A stretch of DNA of 64,000 bases. It comes from Terrabacter sp040702505 (GTDB taxonomy: Bacteria > Actinomycetota > Actinomycetes > Actinomycetales > Dermatophilaceae). The stretch covers positions 310,001-374,000 of the forward strand of contig NZ_JBFBLC010000001.1 of NCBI RefSeq assembly GCF_040702505.1. Reading direction: 5' to 3'. The translations under genes and the position numbers were made by a program. Within the stretch, counting starts at the first letter, position 1; every line of letters begins with the position of its first letter. Below are positions 1-9,127 of the stretch, piece by piece. The notes below the pieces were generated by a model. The model was not told the origin of the DNA. It was given only the letters and a program-made list of their open reading frames with translations, and ran no database searches.

Positions 1-65
1 TCGGGGTTGCACTTGAGCAGCCAGGCGCCGAGCCGGGACCGCTCGACGGCTCGCTGCTGCGCCAC
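1..65 (-). CDS. EVE-like domain protein, N-terminal fragment
   Basis: Only the first 21 codons are inside the window; the gene continues off the left edge. A GTG start at 65 is preceded by AGGAGG at a spacing of about 8. The peptide reads MAQQRAVERSRLGAWLLKCN. The run AWLLKCNP resembles the start of actinobacterial EVE/PUA-like domains, which bind modified bases or RNA. The ribosome binding site and the open frame support a real gene. The family call rests on about ten residues and is tentative. Confidence 0.4.
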   Translation of the reverse strand, partial: MAQQRAVERSRLGAWLLKCNP

Positions 66-229
66 GCTGCCGGCCTCCTGTGCTGGTGCTGTCGTCGTCC
101 GTCACCTACCCGTATGCGTCCACGCACCTTCCAGGACCGCGATCCCGCTCGTCGGGTCGACGCCGCCCCGCGCGCCGGGCAGCGGGGCGATGATGGGAGC
201 ACGAGGCAGGCGTACGAGGAGGCACGGCC

Positions 230-1165
230 ATGCGGATCGCGGTGCTGGGCGCAGGTGGCATCGGTGGCTACTTCGGCGGGAGGCTGGCGGCGTCGGGCCA
301 TGACGTCACGTTCCTGGCGCGAGGAGCGCACCTGGAGGCGATCCGTGAGCACGGGCTCGTCGTCACGAGCGTCGCGGGCGACTTCACGGTGCGGGCGGCG
401 CAGGCCACCGACGACCTTGCCGCGATCGGGGTCGTCGACGCGGTGCTGCTGGCCGTCAAGACGTGGCAGCTGGCGCCGGTGCTCGAGAAGCTGCCGGCCC
501 TGCTGGCCCTGCACACGGCCGTCATCACGGTGCAGAACGGGGTGGAGGCGCCCGACCGGACCGCAGCCACGGTCGGTCGGAGCGCGGTGCTGCCGGGCAT
601 CGCCAAGATCTTCGCCCACATCGAGGCACCCGGCCGTGTCGCCCACGTCGGCGGGCCGGCCTCGCTGGTCTTCGACGAGTGGGCGCCGGCGCCGGGCGCG
701 CCCTCGGAGCGCGTCGCCCGGCTGCGCGAGGCGGTGACGGCGTCGGGCGTCGCCTCTCCCGCACCTGACGACATCTGGGCCGAGCTCTGGTCGAAGATGC
801 TCTTCGTCGTGCCCTTCGGCAGCCTCGGCGCCGCCCTCGACGCCGCGATCGGGCAGCTGCGCTCCAAGCCGTCGAGCCGCACGCTGCTGCAGGACGCGAT
901 GCGCGAGGTCGAGGCGCTGGCCCGGGCACGCGGCATACGGCTGCCCGCGCGGGTCGTCGAGGGCACGATGGCCTTCGTCGACGACCAACCGGCCGACTCG
1001 ACGACCTCGCTGCAGCGTGACCTGCTCGAGGGCCGGCCCTCGGAGCTGGACGCCTGGACCGGCGCGGTCGTGCGGCTCGCCGGTGAGTCGGGCGTCGACG
1101 TGCCGCTGCACCGGCTGCTGCTCGAGGTGCTGACCTCGCGACACCCCGTGCCGCCGCCGGGCTGA
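230..1165 (+). CDS. panE: 2-dehydropantoate 2-reductase (ketopantoate reductase)
   Basis: This 311-residue protein should reduce 2-dehydropantoate to pantoate with NADPH in coenzyme A synthesis. The Rossmann motif GAGGIGG is at residues 7-13. The C-terminal domain has Lys189 in ELWSKM and Glu272 in GRPSELD, matching the catalytic Lys and Glu of the family, and the length is normal. The ATG is preceded by GAGGAGG at a spacing of 7. No other pantothenate gene is nearby, so it could also be one of the PanE/ApbA paralogues acting on another 2-keto acid. Confidence 0.85.
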   Translation: MRIAVLGAGGIGGYFGGRLAASGHDVTFLARGAHLEAIREHGLVVTSVAGDFTVRAAQATDDLAAIGVVDAVLLAVKTWQLAPVLEKLPALLALHTAVITVQNGVEAPDRTAATVGRSAVLPGIAKIFAHIEAPGRVAHVGGPASLVFDEWAPAPGAPSERVARLREAVTASGVASPAPDDIWAELWSKMLFVVPFGSLGAALDAAIGQLRSKPSSRTLLQDAMREVEALARARGIRLPARVVEGTMAFVDDQPADSTTSLQRDLLEGRPSELDAWTGAVVRLAGESGVDVPLHRLLLEVLTSRHPVPPPG

Positions 1166-1209
1166 CCCGCAGCTCGGATGCGGGCTGATGCGACTGATGG
1201 TGCGCTGAT

Positions 1210-1231
1210 CGGTGGGGTGATCACCCCACCG
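1210..1231. terminator. perfect 22-bp palindrome, possible terminator
   Basis: The sequence reads CGGTGGGGTGA followed by its exact reverse complement, 45 bases after the panE stop. There is no loop and no T-run, so it could equally be an operator or a cruciform-forming site in front of the next gene. Confidence 0.4.
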
Positions 1232-1310
1232 TTCGCAGCACCATCCGCCGGACCACCCGCAGCCTCAGCCAAGCATCCCGGCACAGGCACGTCGGCTAGG
1301 TTCTGCGTCT

Positions 1311-2018
1311 GTGCAGTGGTTCGAGGTGGTCCGCGACCGCGTGGTCCCCGCCACGCACGACGTCGCCCTGACCGCGCCGCGGCTGCTGCTCGTGCTGGCG
1401 GTCGCCCTCGCGCTCGTCACGGTCCGGCCGCTGTGGCGGGTCGTGCGCCTGAGCGTCACCCTCGTGCACGAGCTCGGTCACGCGATCGTCGGCATCCTCG
1501 TCGGGCGCCAGTTCACCGGCTTCGCGCTGCGCGGCGACATGTCCGGGCACGCGGTCACCCGCGGTCGTCCGCGCGGCGCCGGTCGCATCGCCTCGACGTG
1601 GTCGGGCTACCCGATGCCGGCCCTGCTGGGGGCGCTCATGGTGTGGGCGGCCGGGCGCGGCTGGGCCGCGCCGGTGCTGAGCGCCGGGCTCGCCGTGCTG
1701 CTGTTCGCGCTCGTGCGGGTGCGGTCGGCGCTCACCGCCCTGGTGATGGCCGTGGCGATCGCCGGGTCGGCGGCGCTGTGGTGGTGGCGCGACGACAGGC
1801 TGCAGACGCAGGTCCTCGTCGGCCTCGGCGTCGTCCTCGTCGTGGGCGCCTGGCGTCACCTCGGGGCGGTGCTGCGCGACCGCAGCCGCAGCAGCGACCC
1901 CGCCGTGCTCGCGGCGCTCACGCCCGTGCCGCGCGCCGCGTGGAACCTCTCCTACGTCGTGGTCTGCGCCCTCGCGAGCTGGGTCGTCGCGTCCGAGGTC
2001 CTCGCCACCCTCCGCTGA
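1311..2018 (+). CDS. M50B-like intramembrane metallopeptidase
   Basis: A 235-residue polytopic membrane protein. HELGH near residues 56-60 is the zinc-binding HExxH motif of site-2-protease-like M50 peptidases. It lies at the end of a hydrophobic helix and is followed by several more membrane segments. The Asp that should complete the zinc site is not obvious by eye. It fits the actinobacterial M50B family (PF13398), whose substrates are mostly unknown. The start is GTG with a weak ribosome binding site. The gene stands alone and converges on the Lon-N gene. Confidence 0.7.
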   Translation: MQWFEVVRDRVVPATHDVALTAPRLLLVLAVALALVTVRPLWRVVRLSVTLVHELGHAIVGILVGRQFTGFALRGDMSGHAVTRGRPRGAGRIASTWSGYPMPALLGALMVWAAGRGWAAPVLSAGLAVLLFALVRVRSALTALVMAVAIAGSAALWWWRDDRLQTQVLVGLGVVLVVGAWRHLGAVLRDRSRSSDPAVLAALTPVPRAAWNLSYVVVCALASWVVASEVLATLR

Positions 2019-2024
2019 CCTTCC

Positions 2025-2095
2025 ACACCGAACGCAGCGTTCGGTGTCGAACGCGCTGGTAGAACGCTGAGTTCGCGCCCGAACGCTGCGTTCGG
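2025..2095. repeat. three GAACGC-type palindromes between convergent genes
   Basis: A perfect palindrome with 11-base arms (ACACCGAACGC-A-GCGTTCGGTGT in two halves) lies at 2025-2047. A second, CCGAACGC-T-GCGTTCGG, is at 2079-2095. A degenerate copy (GAACGCTGAGTTC) is at 2062-2074. The array fills the gap between two converging genes, so it may act as a two-way terminator. The repeated identical core is more than a simple terminator needs. Confidence 0.6.
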
Positions 2096-2137
2096 TTCAA
2101 GAAGGCGCGTGCGGGCCGAGGGCGTATGCCGCCGGGC

Positions 2138-2788
2138 TCAGTTGAGGTTGAAGGGCGGCGCTGCCGGCGGGGCCACGGCACCGAGCGCCGACGCGAACTC
2201 CCGCTCGCGCTGGACCAGCTGCAGGGCCAGCCGCAGGCGCGACTCGGTGTCGGTGCTCGAGAGGAGGCGCTGGCGGTCGGCCACGTCGAGGCTCACGGTG
2301 TTCGGGACGGCATACGCCAGGGATCGGTCGTCGTCGGGCAGCTCCGGCTCCTCCCCGGTGACGGCGGCGAACGCCGTGAGCTCGGCGCGCAGGCGGGCGG
2401 CCAGCTCGCGCACCGTGGCCGGGTCACCGTCGGGCTCCGTGAGCCAGGTGATGCGCGCCGTCGTGTACGGCGTGCCGGCACTCTCATCGATCGCGTCGAC
2501 CCGGAAGCGGTCGATGCCCTCGGAGATGACGAGGAAGCGCTCGCCCTGCAGGGCGGCCGCCTGCGTGACGAGGGCGCCGCAGCCGATCGAGTGCAGCGCG
2601 AGCACGCCGTCCTCACCGACCTCGAAACCCTCGCGGATCGCCACCACGCCGAAGACCGGCGACCGCTCGTCCTGCCCGTCGATGAGGTCATGGAGCAGCT
2701 GCACGTAGCGCGGCTCGAAGATCTGCAGCGGCAGCCGGGCGCCGGGCATCAGCACGGTGCCGAGGGGGAAGAGCGGCAGGGTCGCCAT
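2138..2788 (-). CDS. Lon N-terminal (substrate-binding) domain protein
   Basis: This 216-residue protein matches the stand-alone Lon-N/PUA-like family. It starts with LPLFPLGTVLMPGARLPLQI and continues with FEPRY, the typical opening of the Lon substrate-binding domain. There is no AAA ATPase or Ser/Lys protease part. Such proteins occur widely in actinobacteria; they may bind unfolded proteins, but the role is not established. It ends next to the palindrome array and starts about 75 bases from the end of the kinase gene on the same strand. Confidence 0.8.
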   Translation of the reverse strand: MATLPLFPLGTVLMPGARLPLQIFEPRYVQLLHDLIDGQDERSPVFGVVAIREGFEVGEDGVLALHSIGCGALVTQAAALQGERFLVISEGIDRFRVDAIDESAGTPYTTARITWLTEPDGDPATVRELAARLRAELTAFAAVTGEEPELPDDDRSLAYAVPNTVSLDVADRQRLLSSTDTESRLRLALQLVQREREFASALGAVAPPAAPPFNLN

Positions 2789-2863
2789 CCACCCAGCGTA
2801 GGTGCGAAGAGCGGCGTCCGTCAGGGGTGGAGACGGCCGGCGGTCACCGGACGGCCGACCGGC

Positions 2864-3847
2864 TCAGTCCGGCACGCCGGACGGCATGGCCTGGGTGGCG
2901 CCCAGCTCGTCGGCGGAGTGGTCCTGGTGGCGCTCGGCCACCTCACCCTCGAGCTCGTCGACCTCGTCGAGCATCTCGGCCGGCGACCCGTTGATCGCGG
3001 TCGCGAGGCCGAGGGCCAGCCCGCGCAGCTCCTGGTCGCCGAGGCCGAGGCGCACGGCGACGGCCGCCGCGTTGGCGGGACGCTTCTCGGGGTCCTTCTC
3101 GAGGCACTCGGCGATGAGGTCGCGCAGGTCCTCGGGCACGTCGTCGGGCAGCGGCGGCGTCGGCTCGTTGACGTGGCTCAGGGCCGTCGCGATCGGGGTG
3201 CCGCGGTCGAACGGCCGCTGGCCCGACAGCATCTCGTGCCCCACGACGCCCAGCGCGTAGAGGTCGCTCGCACCGGTCGCGGCGTGGCCCAGGGCCTGCT
3301 CGGGGCTGATGTAGTTGGGGGTGCCGAGCATCTCGCCGTGCTGCGTGTGGCCGGAGGCGTCGAGCGCGCGTGCGATGCCGAAGTCGGTCAGCTTCACGAG
3401 CCCGTCCTCGCGCACCATGATGTTGGCCGGCTTGATGTCGCGGTGGACCACCCGGGCCTCGTGCGCGACGCCGAGCGCGAGCGCGGCCTGCCCCAGGATC
3501 GAGCGCACCTCGCTCGGGGGCAGGGGACCGCGCTGGTTGAGGATTGCCGACAGCGGCTCGCCCTGGACCAGCTCCATCACGAGGTAGGCCAAGCCGTCGT
3601 CCTCGCCGTAGTCGAAGACGGTCGCGATGTTCGTGTGCATCAGGGCAGCCGAGTGGACCGCCTCGTCACGGAAGCGGAGGGCGAAGAGCCGCTCGTGGTC
3701 GACGTCCGGGCGCATGATCTTGACCGCGACCTCGCGCTGGAGCACCGAGTCGGTGCCGGCCCAGACGTCGGCCATCCCGCCGGAGGCGATCCGGTGGTCG
3801 AGGTGGTAGCGGTCGCCGAGCACGAACCCTTCATGCAAGCGGTTCAT
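2864..3847 (-). CDS. soluble Hanks-type Ser/Thr protein kinase
   Basis: A 327-residue protein with a complete kinase domain: glycine loop IASGGMADVW, the catalytic Lys in VAVKIM, the HRDIKPAN catalytic loop, DFG in DFGIAR, and GTPNYISPEQ at the activation segment. Unlike PknB further right, it has no transmembrane helix and no PASTA repeats, only a short acidic tail of about 60 residues. It is therefore probably cytoplasmic. No substrate can be inferred from the neighbours. Confidence 0.9.
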   Translation of the reverse strand: MNRLHEGFVLGDRYHLDHRIASGGMADVWAGTDSVLQREVAVKIMRPDVDHERLFALRFRDEAVHSAALMHTNIATVFDYGEDDGLAYLVMELVQGEPLSAILNQRGPLPPSEVRSILGQAALALGVAHEARVVHRDIKPANIMVREDGLVKLTDFGIARALDASGHTQHGEMLGTPNYISPEQALGHAATGASDLYALGVVGHEMLSGQRPFDRGTPIATALSHVNEPTPPLPDDVPEDLRDLIAECLEKDPEKRPANAAAVAVRLGLGDQELRGLALGLATAINGSPAEMLDEVDELEGEVAERHQDHSADELGATQAMPSGVPD

Positions 3848-4098
3848 CTCAGCGGCACCTCTGTCTTCCGGGACTGAAGGTGCACGTCAGTTGACATCTC
3901 AGGAGCCTTCGTCAGCGATATGGTACGGGACGCGAGCGCGGATGGAGCACTCACGGGCTGTCTCTGCTGAACCGCTCCCCGGTTACGCGGCTCCGGCCTA
4001 CATACCCCCCGGCCCCGGATGCGCAACGGTGCATTTGCGCCGATATTCCGGCCCTTCGCGGCCGGTTCGCCGACGCCTCGGCCGGGTACCCGTCTCCC

Positions 4099-4710
4099 AT
4101 GAAGATCGGAAGACTTGCGGCCCGAGCGGTCATCGGTGGCCTCTTCGTGGGGCACGGCACGCAGAAGCTCTTCGGCTGGTTCGGTGGCCCCGGTCTCGAG
4201 GGCACCGAGCAGATGATGGGCGCGCTCAAGATGCGTCCGGCCCGCCCCAACGCGATCGCCGCCGGCGTGTCGGAGGCGGCCGGCGGAGCCCTGCTCGTCG
4301 CCGGCGCGGCCACGCCCCTGGCGGCCTCCAGCCTGATCGGCACGATGCTCACCGCGATCTGGAAGGTGCACAAGCCCAAGGGCGTGTGGGTCACCCAGGG
4401 CGGCTGGGAGTACAACGCCGTGCTCATCGCCGCGCTGGTCGCGCTCATCGACGCCGGCCCCGGCGAGGTGTCGGTGGACGCGGCGCTCGGTCGCGAGGAG
4501 TGGGGGCCCGGCTGGGCCCTCGGCGGCCTGGCGATAGGTGCCGCGGCGTCCTCGGCGGCCATCGCCCTCGGGCGCCGCAACTCGGCGCCCGCCGAGGCGG
4601 CGCAGGAGGCCGCCGCCGGCGACAGCGAGGTGGGACGGGCCGCCACCGGCGAGACGCCCGGCGACCCCGTCACCACCGTCAGCGCCGACAACGCCGACGA
4701 GCAGGGCTGA
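4099..4710 (+). CDS. DoxX family membrane protein
   Basis: This 203-residue protein has the DoxX start, with a first helix followed by GHGTQKLFGWFGG, and about four membrane segments. It ends in a hydrophilic tail rich in Ala, Glu and Asp. DoxX proteins are small quinone- or redox-linked membrane proteins whose biochemical role is unsettled. The gene is divergent from the kinase with a 251-base gap and converges with the lactate permease gene. Confidence 0.85.
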   Translation: MKIGRLAARAVIGGLFVGHGTQKLFGWFGGPGLEGTEQMMGALKMRPARPNAIAAGVSEAAGGALLVAGAATPLAASSLIGTMLTAIWKVHKPKGVWVTQGGWEYNAVLIAALVALIDAGPGEVSVDAALGREEWGPGWALGGLAIGAAASSAAIALGRRNSAPAEAAQEAAAGDSEVGRAATGETPGDPVTTVSADNADEQG

Positions 4711-4789
4711 GCCTGGCCCCGGGACAGCCGCGCGACCCCGACCTCCCGCGGACCAGCCGGGTTGACGCGTCCGCGGAAGGTGGTGGTCC

Positions 4790-6577
4790 TCACGAGTGCA
4801 GGGCTACGAGTACGCACGTGGTGGCCACCGCCGAGAGCAGGAGCACGGCCGCGGGGAGCAGTGTCATGCGCAGCACGTCACCGGCTCGTCGGGCGGCCCC
4901 GACCGCCGTGAGTCCCAGCACGATGACGACCGGTGCCAGCGAGTTGCCGATGTTGCCGCCGGCGAGCTGGCCGGCGAGCAGGTCCGCGGGCCGGTCGCCG
5001 ACCAGGTGCGCGATGTCCGCCTGCAAGGAGGAGAAGAGTGCGTTGGAGCTCGTCGTCGAACCGGTGATGAACGACCCGAGCGCGCCCACCAGGGGCGCGA
5101 TGGCGGGGTAGGCCGATCCGGTCGCCGCTGCTGCTCCCTGGGCGACGACCCGCACCATGCCACTGTCGACGAGCACTCCCGCGACCGACGCGAGCAGTAC
5201 CACGGAGGGAGAGGACTTCCAGGCCTGCCGCACCGTGCCGCGCCACACGGGGCCCCACGCGCCCCTCGACCAGGCGCCGCGCCGCCACCAAACCGCGATG
5301 CTCCCAGCACAGGCGACGAGCAGGATCGTTCCCGGGTGGCCGAGCAGTGCGATGGGGTTGTAGAGCTGAACCGCGGGGTTGGTCGTCCCGAGTGAGGTGG
5401 CCGTGGCCGGGAAGGACGGTCCCAGGAGCAGGTGGGACTTGGCCCAGGTCCGCAGGACCGGGGGCAGGAAGATCGCCAGGGCCACGACGGCCAGCAACGC
5501 GTAGGGCACGGCGGCGGCCCGGGCGCGCTCCACGGTGTGGGCCGTCTCGAGGGACTCCACCGGCCGGTCGGCGCCGGCCCGTGCCCGCCGGTCCTCGTCG
5601 ACCGGCCCGGCCCGGTCGACGACCGACGCGGTCGCCTGCGCCTCCTCATCGGCGGCACGCGAGGCCACCCGCTGGGTGATCGGGACCTCGTCGACACGGT
5701 GCCACTGCTCCACGGCCACGGCGACGGCGCTGCGGTCGACCGCGGCGGGCCGGCCGGGCCAGCGGCGCAGCAGCATGACCATGGCGATCCCGGACGCCCC
5801 GGCGCACAGGGCACCGATGCCCGGCTCGAGTCCGACGACACCCACCTGCACCAGCGCCATCACCGGCCCCACGGTCAGCAGCATCCGCCGGCCCTCGACG
5901 AGCCCGCGCCAGCCGCCGTCCATGACGGCGACGAGGGCTCCAGCCAGGACGGCGTTGATCCCGAGGGCGATGCCCGCGGCGGCGGCATACTCGGTCTGCT
6001 CGAGCGGGTGGAGGTGCGCGGTGAGCGCGCCCATGTAGAAGGAGGACCCCATCGAGCCGAAGCCGACGGCCCAGTGGTAGCCGATCAGCGGCAGCGCGAC
6101 GGCTCGCGCCTTGCCGATACCGAGGGCGACCAGCAGGGGAGCGGCCACCGCGATGGGGGTGCCGAAGCCAGAGACGCCCTGGATGAACGACGGCAGGACC
6201 CACGCGAGCAGCAGCACGTTCTCCGTGCGACGGGGCAGCAGCGTCGCGAGGGCGCGACCGAGCGACGCCATCCCGACGTGCGACGCGAGGTGGTGCATGA
6301 GTAGCGCCGGCCAGATGACATAGAGGATCCAGACACCGACCCAGGCGCCCTTGCCGAGACCGACGGCCACCGTCAGCCCGTCGGCGCCGAAGACGAGCAG
6401 GGCCACCAGCGCGCTATAGACCACGGTGACGGAGGCGTTCACCACGGTCGAGAAGCGTCCCCACAGGACGAGGGCGAGAAGCAGCACGACGGGGCTGACT
6501 GCCAGGGCCCAGGTGCCGGGGGAGACCGTCGTCAGTCCGGACGTCACGTCGGCGGCAACGGGGAAAAGCAGTGGCAT
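4790..6577 (-). CDS. lctP: L-lactate permease
   Basis: From the ATG at 6577 this is a 595-residue, strongly hydrophobic LctP/LldP-type permease with a dozen or more membrane segments. Family features include GFGTPIAVAAPLLVALG, GSMGSSFYMGA and, near the C-terminus, SFITGSTTSSNALF. A central hydrophilic loop of about 70 residues is rich in Arg, Glu and Asp. An upstream in-frame ATG would extend the protein into the divergent gntR leader and is less likely. A GTATAC palindrome lies 12 bases upstream of the chosen start, which suggests control by the adjacent GntR protein. Confidence 0.88.
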   Translation of the reverse strand: MPLLFPVAADVTSGLTTVSPGTWALAVSPVVLLLALVLWGRFSTVVNASVTVVYSALVALLVFGADGLTVAVGLGKGAWVGVWILYVIWPALLMHHLASHVGMASLGRALATLLPRRTENVLLLAWVLPSFIQGVSGFGTPIAVAAPLLVALGIGKARAVALPLIGYHWAVGFGSMGSSFYMGALTAHLHPLEQTEYAAAAGIALGINAVLAGALVAVMDGGWRGLVEGRRMLLTVGPVMALVQVGVVGLEPGIGALCAGASGIAMVMLLRRWPGRPAAVDRSAVAVAVEQWHRVDEVPITQRVASRAADEEAQATASVVDRAGPVDEDRRARAGADRPVESLETAHTVERARAAAVPYALLAVVALAIFLPPVLRTWAKSHLLLGPSFPATATSLGTTNPAVQLYNPIALLGHPGTILLVACAGSIAVWWRRGAWSRGAWGPVWRGTVRQAWKSSPSVVLLASVAGVLVDSGMVRVVAQGAAAATGSAYPAIAPLVGALGSFITGSTTSSNALFSSLQADIAHLVGDRPADLLAGQLAGGNIGNSLAPVVIVLGLTAVGAARRAGDVLRMTLLPAAVLLLSAVATTCVLVALHS

Positions 6578-6588
6578 GAAGTGTCTTT

Positions 6589-6596
6589 CGTATACG
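6589..6596. promoter_or_regulatory. candidate GntR operator CGTATACG
   Basis: An 8-base palindrome in the lctP-gntR divergent gap, overlapping a TATACG sequence that could be the lctP -10 box. The same GTATAC core recurs at 14905-14912 in front of the peptide-transport operon. FCD-type GntR proteins typically bind short palindromes of this kind. Binding is inferred. Confidence 0.5.
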
Positions 6597-6658
6597 GTGT
6601 GCATGGTCGGAACAGGCGAGACAGAGGGATGCTCGGCGGCCGTCTGAGGAGGAGCTGC

Positions 6659-7327
6659 ATGAGCGTCAGCCACGCCCGAACGATCGGGAGCCAGCACCAG
6701 GCGCTGCGAGAACAGGTGCTGGAGGAGCTGCGCCGCCGCATCGTCAACGGCGACTACCCGCCGGGACAGCGACTGACGGAGGAGCGGCTGGCCACCGACT
6801 TCGGGGTCTCGCGCAACCCGGTGCGCGAGGCGCTGCGCATCGTGGAGGCCGACGGCCTGGTCACGATGATGCCGCGGCGCGGGGCCGTGGTCGCCACCCC
6901 CGAGGCCGCGGCGGTCGCCGACCTCTTCGCCGTGCGCTCGGCGCTCGAGACCATTGCGGCGCGCCTGGCGGCAGAGCGGGCAACCCCGTCCCAGGTGGCC
7001 GAGCTGAGGGGGCTGCTCGACGAGGCCCGCGACGCCACCGACCGGGACGACCTGTCACGTGTCGCCGAGCTCAACAGCGCGCTGCACCTGGCCGTGATCG
7101 GCATCAGCGGGAACCGTTGGCTGACCTCGATCGCCAGCTCGATGTACCTGCACGTGCACTGGGTGTTCCGCGTGGGGGCGGCCGACCGGGCGCCGCACTC
7201 CTGGCAGGAGCACATCCGGCTCGTCGACGCGATCGCGGCCGGCGACGCCGACGAGGCCGAGGCCGCCGCCCGGGACCACGTCGACGCCGCGGCCCACGCA
7301 GCGCGGGAGAACGTCACCCGGCAGTGA
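6659..7327 (+). CDS. GntR family transcriptional regulator, FadR/FCD subfamily
   Basis: A 222-residue regulator. Residues about 10-75 form the GntR winged helix (ILVEELRRRI-like helix, then GDYPPGQRLTEERLA and GVSRNPVREALR). Residues 85-215 are an all-helical FCD ligand domain with the His residues (LHLAV, EHIRL, DHVDAA) that usually bind metal and an organic acid. The ATG at 6659 follows GAGGAGG; an earlier in-frame start lacks a good ribosome binding site. Its place between lctP and the gamma-glutamyl-peptide operon, with shared GTATAC palindromes, suggests it controls both. Confidence 0.88.
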   Translation: MSVSHARTIGSQHQALREQVLEELRRRIVNGDYPPGQRLTEERLATDFGVSRNPVREALRIVEADGLVTMMPRRGAVVATPEAAAVADLFAVRSALETIAARLAAERATPSQVAELRGLLDEARDATDRDDLSRVAELNSALHLAVIGISGNRWLTSIASSMYLHVHWVFRVGAADRAPHSWQEHIRLVDAIAAGDADEAEAAARDHVDAAAHAARENVTRQ

Positions 7328-7339
7328 GGGCGGCGGTGG

Positions 7340-9127
7340 TCACCGACCCACCGCATAGCCCTGCATCCCACGTGGGTTGGCACCGGCCCTGAGCACGCCC
7401 GAGTCAGCGTCCCGCGTCACGGCACAGAGCCTCCCCAGACTCCAGGGATCCGAGACGCGAACCGAGTGCCCGCGCCGCTCGAGCTCGGCCACGGCATCCG
7501 TCCCGACGCGGTCCTCGACGACGAGCACCCCGGGCTCGGCCTCCCTCGGGTAGAAGGACGCAGGCAGGCTCGTCGTGTGGAAGGACGGGGCGTCGATCGC
7601 CTCCTGGAGGCTCTGCCCCTGGACCAGGTGGCGCAGCAGGAAGACCAGCTGCCACTGCTCCTGCTGGTCTCCACCGGGAGAGCCGCAGGCCATGACCGGT
7701 CGACCGTCCCGGAGCACCAGGGTGGGCGTGAGCGTCGTGCGCGGGCGCCGTCCCGGTGCCAGCGACGAGGACAGGCCCTCCTCGAGCCAGAACATCTGCA
7801 TCCGGCTTCCGAGGCAGAAGCCGAGCTCGGGGATCGTCGGCGAGCTCTGCAGCCAGCCGCCGCTCGGCGTGGCCGACACCATGTTGCCCCAGCGGTCCAC
7901 GACGTCGACGTGGCACGTGTCGCCGCGGGTCACGCCGGTCGGCGCGACCGTGGGCTCCCCGAGGGTCGCGTCGAGCGCCGCCGCAGGACGTTCCTCGGCG
8001 AAGCGGGCGTATGCCGCGACCACCGGTTCGCGGCCTCCCGGGCTGCCCGGCCGGAGCGAGGTCGACGCAGTCTCGCCGACGAGCGACACGCGTTCGACGG
8101 CATACTCCCGCGACAGCAGGGTGTCGATCGGGACGTCGACGTCGCCGTACCACGCCTCACGGTCGGCGAAGGCGAGCTTGAGGGCCTCGGTGGCGCAGTG
8201 GATGCCGTGCGGCGTCGCGGGGTCGAGCGCGGCAGGGTCATCGAGCGCCTCCAGCAGGCCCAAGGTCTGCAGCAGGACGGGGCCCTGCCCCCACGGGCCC
8301 GTCTTGGCGAGGGTGTAGCCGTGGAAGTCAGCGGTGGTCGCCGGCTCCCACGTCGCAGAGAAGGCTGCCATGTCGGAACCGGTGATGAGGCCCGCGTGTG
8401 CTTCGCCGCTCGAGTCGCGGAAGGACTTGCGGGAGAAGGCGTCCACGGCTTCGGCGACAAAACCCTGGCTCCAGGCGCGACGGGCTGCGTCGATCTGGGC
8501 CTCGCGGTCGCCACCGGCTGCGCGTCCCTCGTGGACGAGTCGGTCCAGGGTGTCGGCATACGTCGGGTTGGCGAAGAGCGCACCTGGCGCCGGGACCTCA
8601 CCACCGCGCAGCCACAGGTCGGCCGAGGTCGACCAGTCGCTTTCGAAGAGCTCGCGGACGGTCGCGATGGTCGTCGACACCCGCTCGAGGAGCGGGTGGC
8701 CGTGACGGGCGTAGCCGATGGCCGGCTCGAGCACCTCGGCCAGCGTCATGGTGCCCTCGTCGCGGAGCAGGAGCAGCCAGGCGTCGACCGCGCCGGGGAG
8801 GGCGGCCGCGAGCGGTCCTGAACCCGGCACGAGGTCGAGGCCCTCCGAACGGTAGTGCTCGATGGTTGCTCCGGCCGGTGCCGGGCCCTGGCCGCAGAGC
8901 ACCCGCGGGGTCGGGTTCTCGGCGGTGGCGATGATCGCGGGCATGTCACCGCCGGGGCCGTTGAGGTGCGGCTCGACGACGTGGAGGACGAAGCCGGCCG
9001 TCACCGCGGCGTCGAACGCGTTGCCACCGAGCTCGAGGATCCGCATGGCCGACTGCGAGGCGAGCCAGTGCGTCGAGGAGACCATGCCGAAGGTGCCCTC
9101 GAGGGTGGGACGGGTGGTGAAGGTCAT
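7340..9127 (-). CDS. ggt: gamma-glutamyltransferase family protein
   Basis: A 595-residue Ntn-hydrolase precursor. The large-subunit part has the typical SSTHWLASQSAMRILELGGN and PHLNGPGGD segments. The small subunit should start at Thr404 in the motif GDTCHVDVVD, where the precursor cleaves itself and exposes the catalytic Thr. Later family elements include SGGW and GSPGGDQQ. No signal peptide is seen, so it probably acts in the cytoplasm on imported gamma-glutamyl peptides. It is the last gene of the operon, overlapping the ABC ATPase gene by ATGA, and ends 12 bases from the gntR stop. Confidence 0.85.
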   Translation of the reverse strand: MTFTTRPTLEGTFGMVSSTHWLASQSAMRILELGGNAFDAAVTAGFVLHVVEPHLNGPGGDMPAIIATAENPTPRVLCGQGPAPAGATIEHYRSEGLDLVPGSGPLAAALPGAVDAWLLLLRDEGTMTLAEVLEPAIGYARHGHPLLERVSTTIATVRELFESDWSTSADLWLRGGEVPAPGALFANPTYADTLDRLVHEGRAAGGDREAQIDAARRAWSQGFVAEAVDAFSRKSFRDSSGEAHAGLITGSDMAAFSATWEPATTADFHGYTLAKTGPWGQGPVLLQTLGLLEALDDPAALDPATPHGIHCATEALKLAFADREAWYGDVDVPIDTLLSREYAVERVSLVGETASTSLRPGSPGGREPVVAAYARFAEERPAAALDATLGEPTVAPTGVTRGDTCHVDVVDRWGNMVSATPSGGWLQSSPTIPELGFCLGSRMQMFWLEEGLSSSLAPGRRPRTTLTPTLVLRDGRPVMACGSPGGDQQEQWQLVFLLRHLVQGQSLQEAIDAPSFHTTSLPASFYPREAEPGVLVVEDRVGTDAVAELERRGHSVRVSDPWSLGRLCAVTRDADSGVLRAGANPRGMQGYAVGR

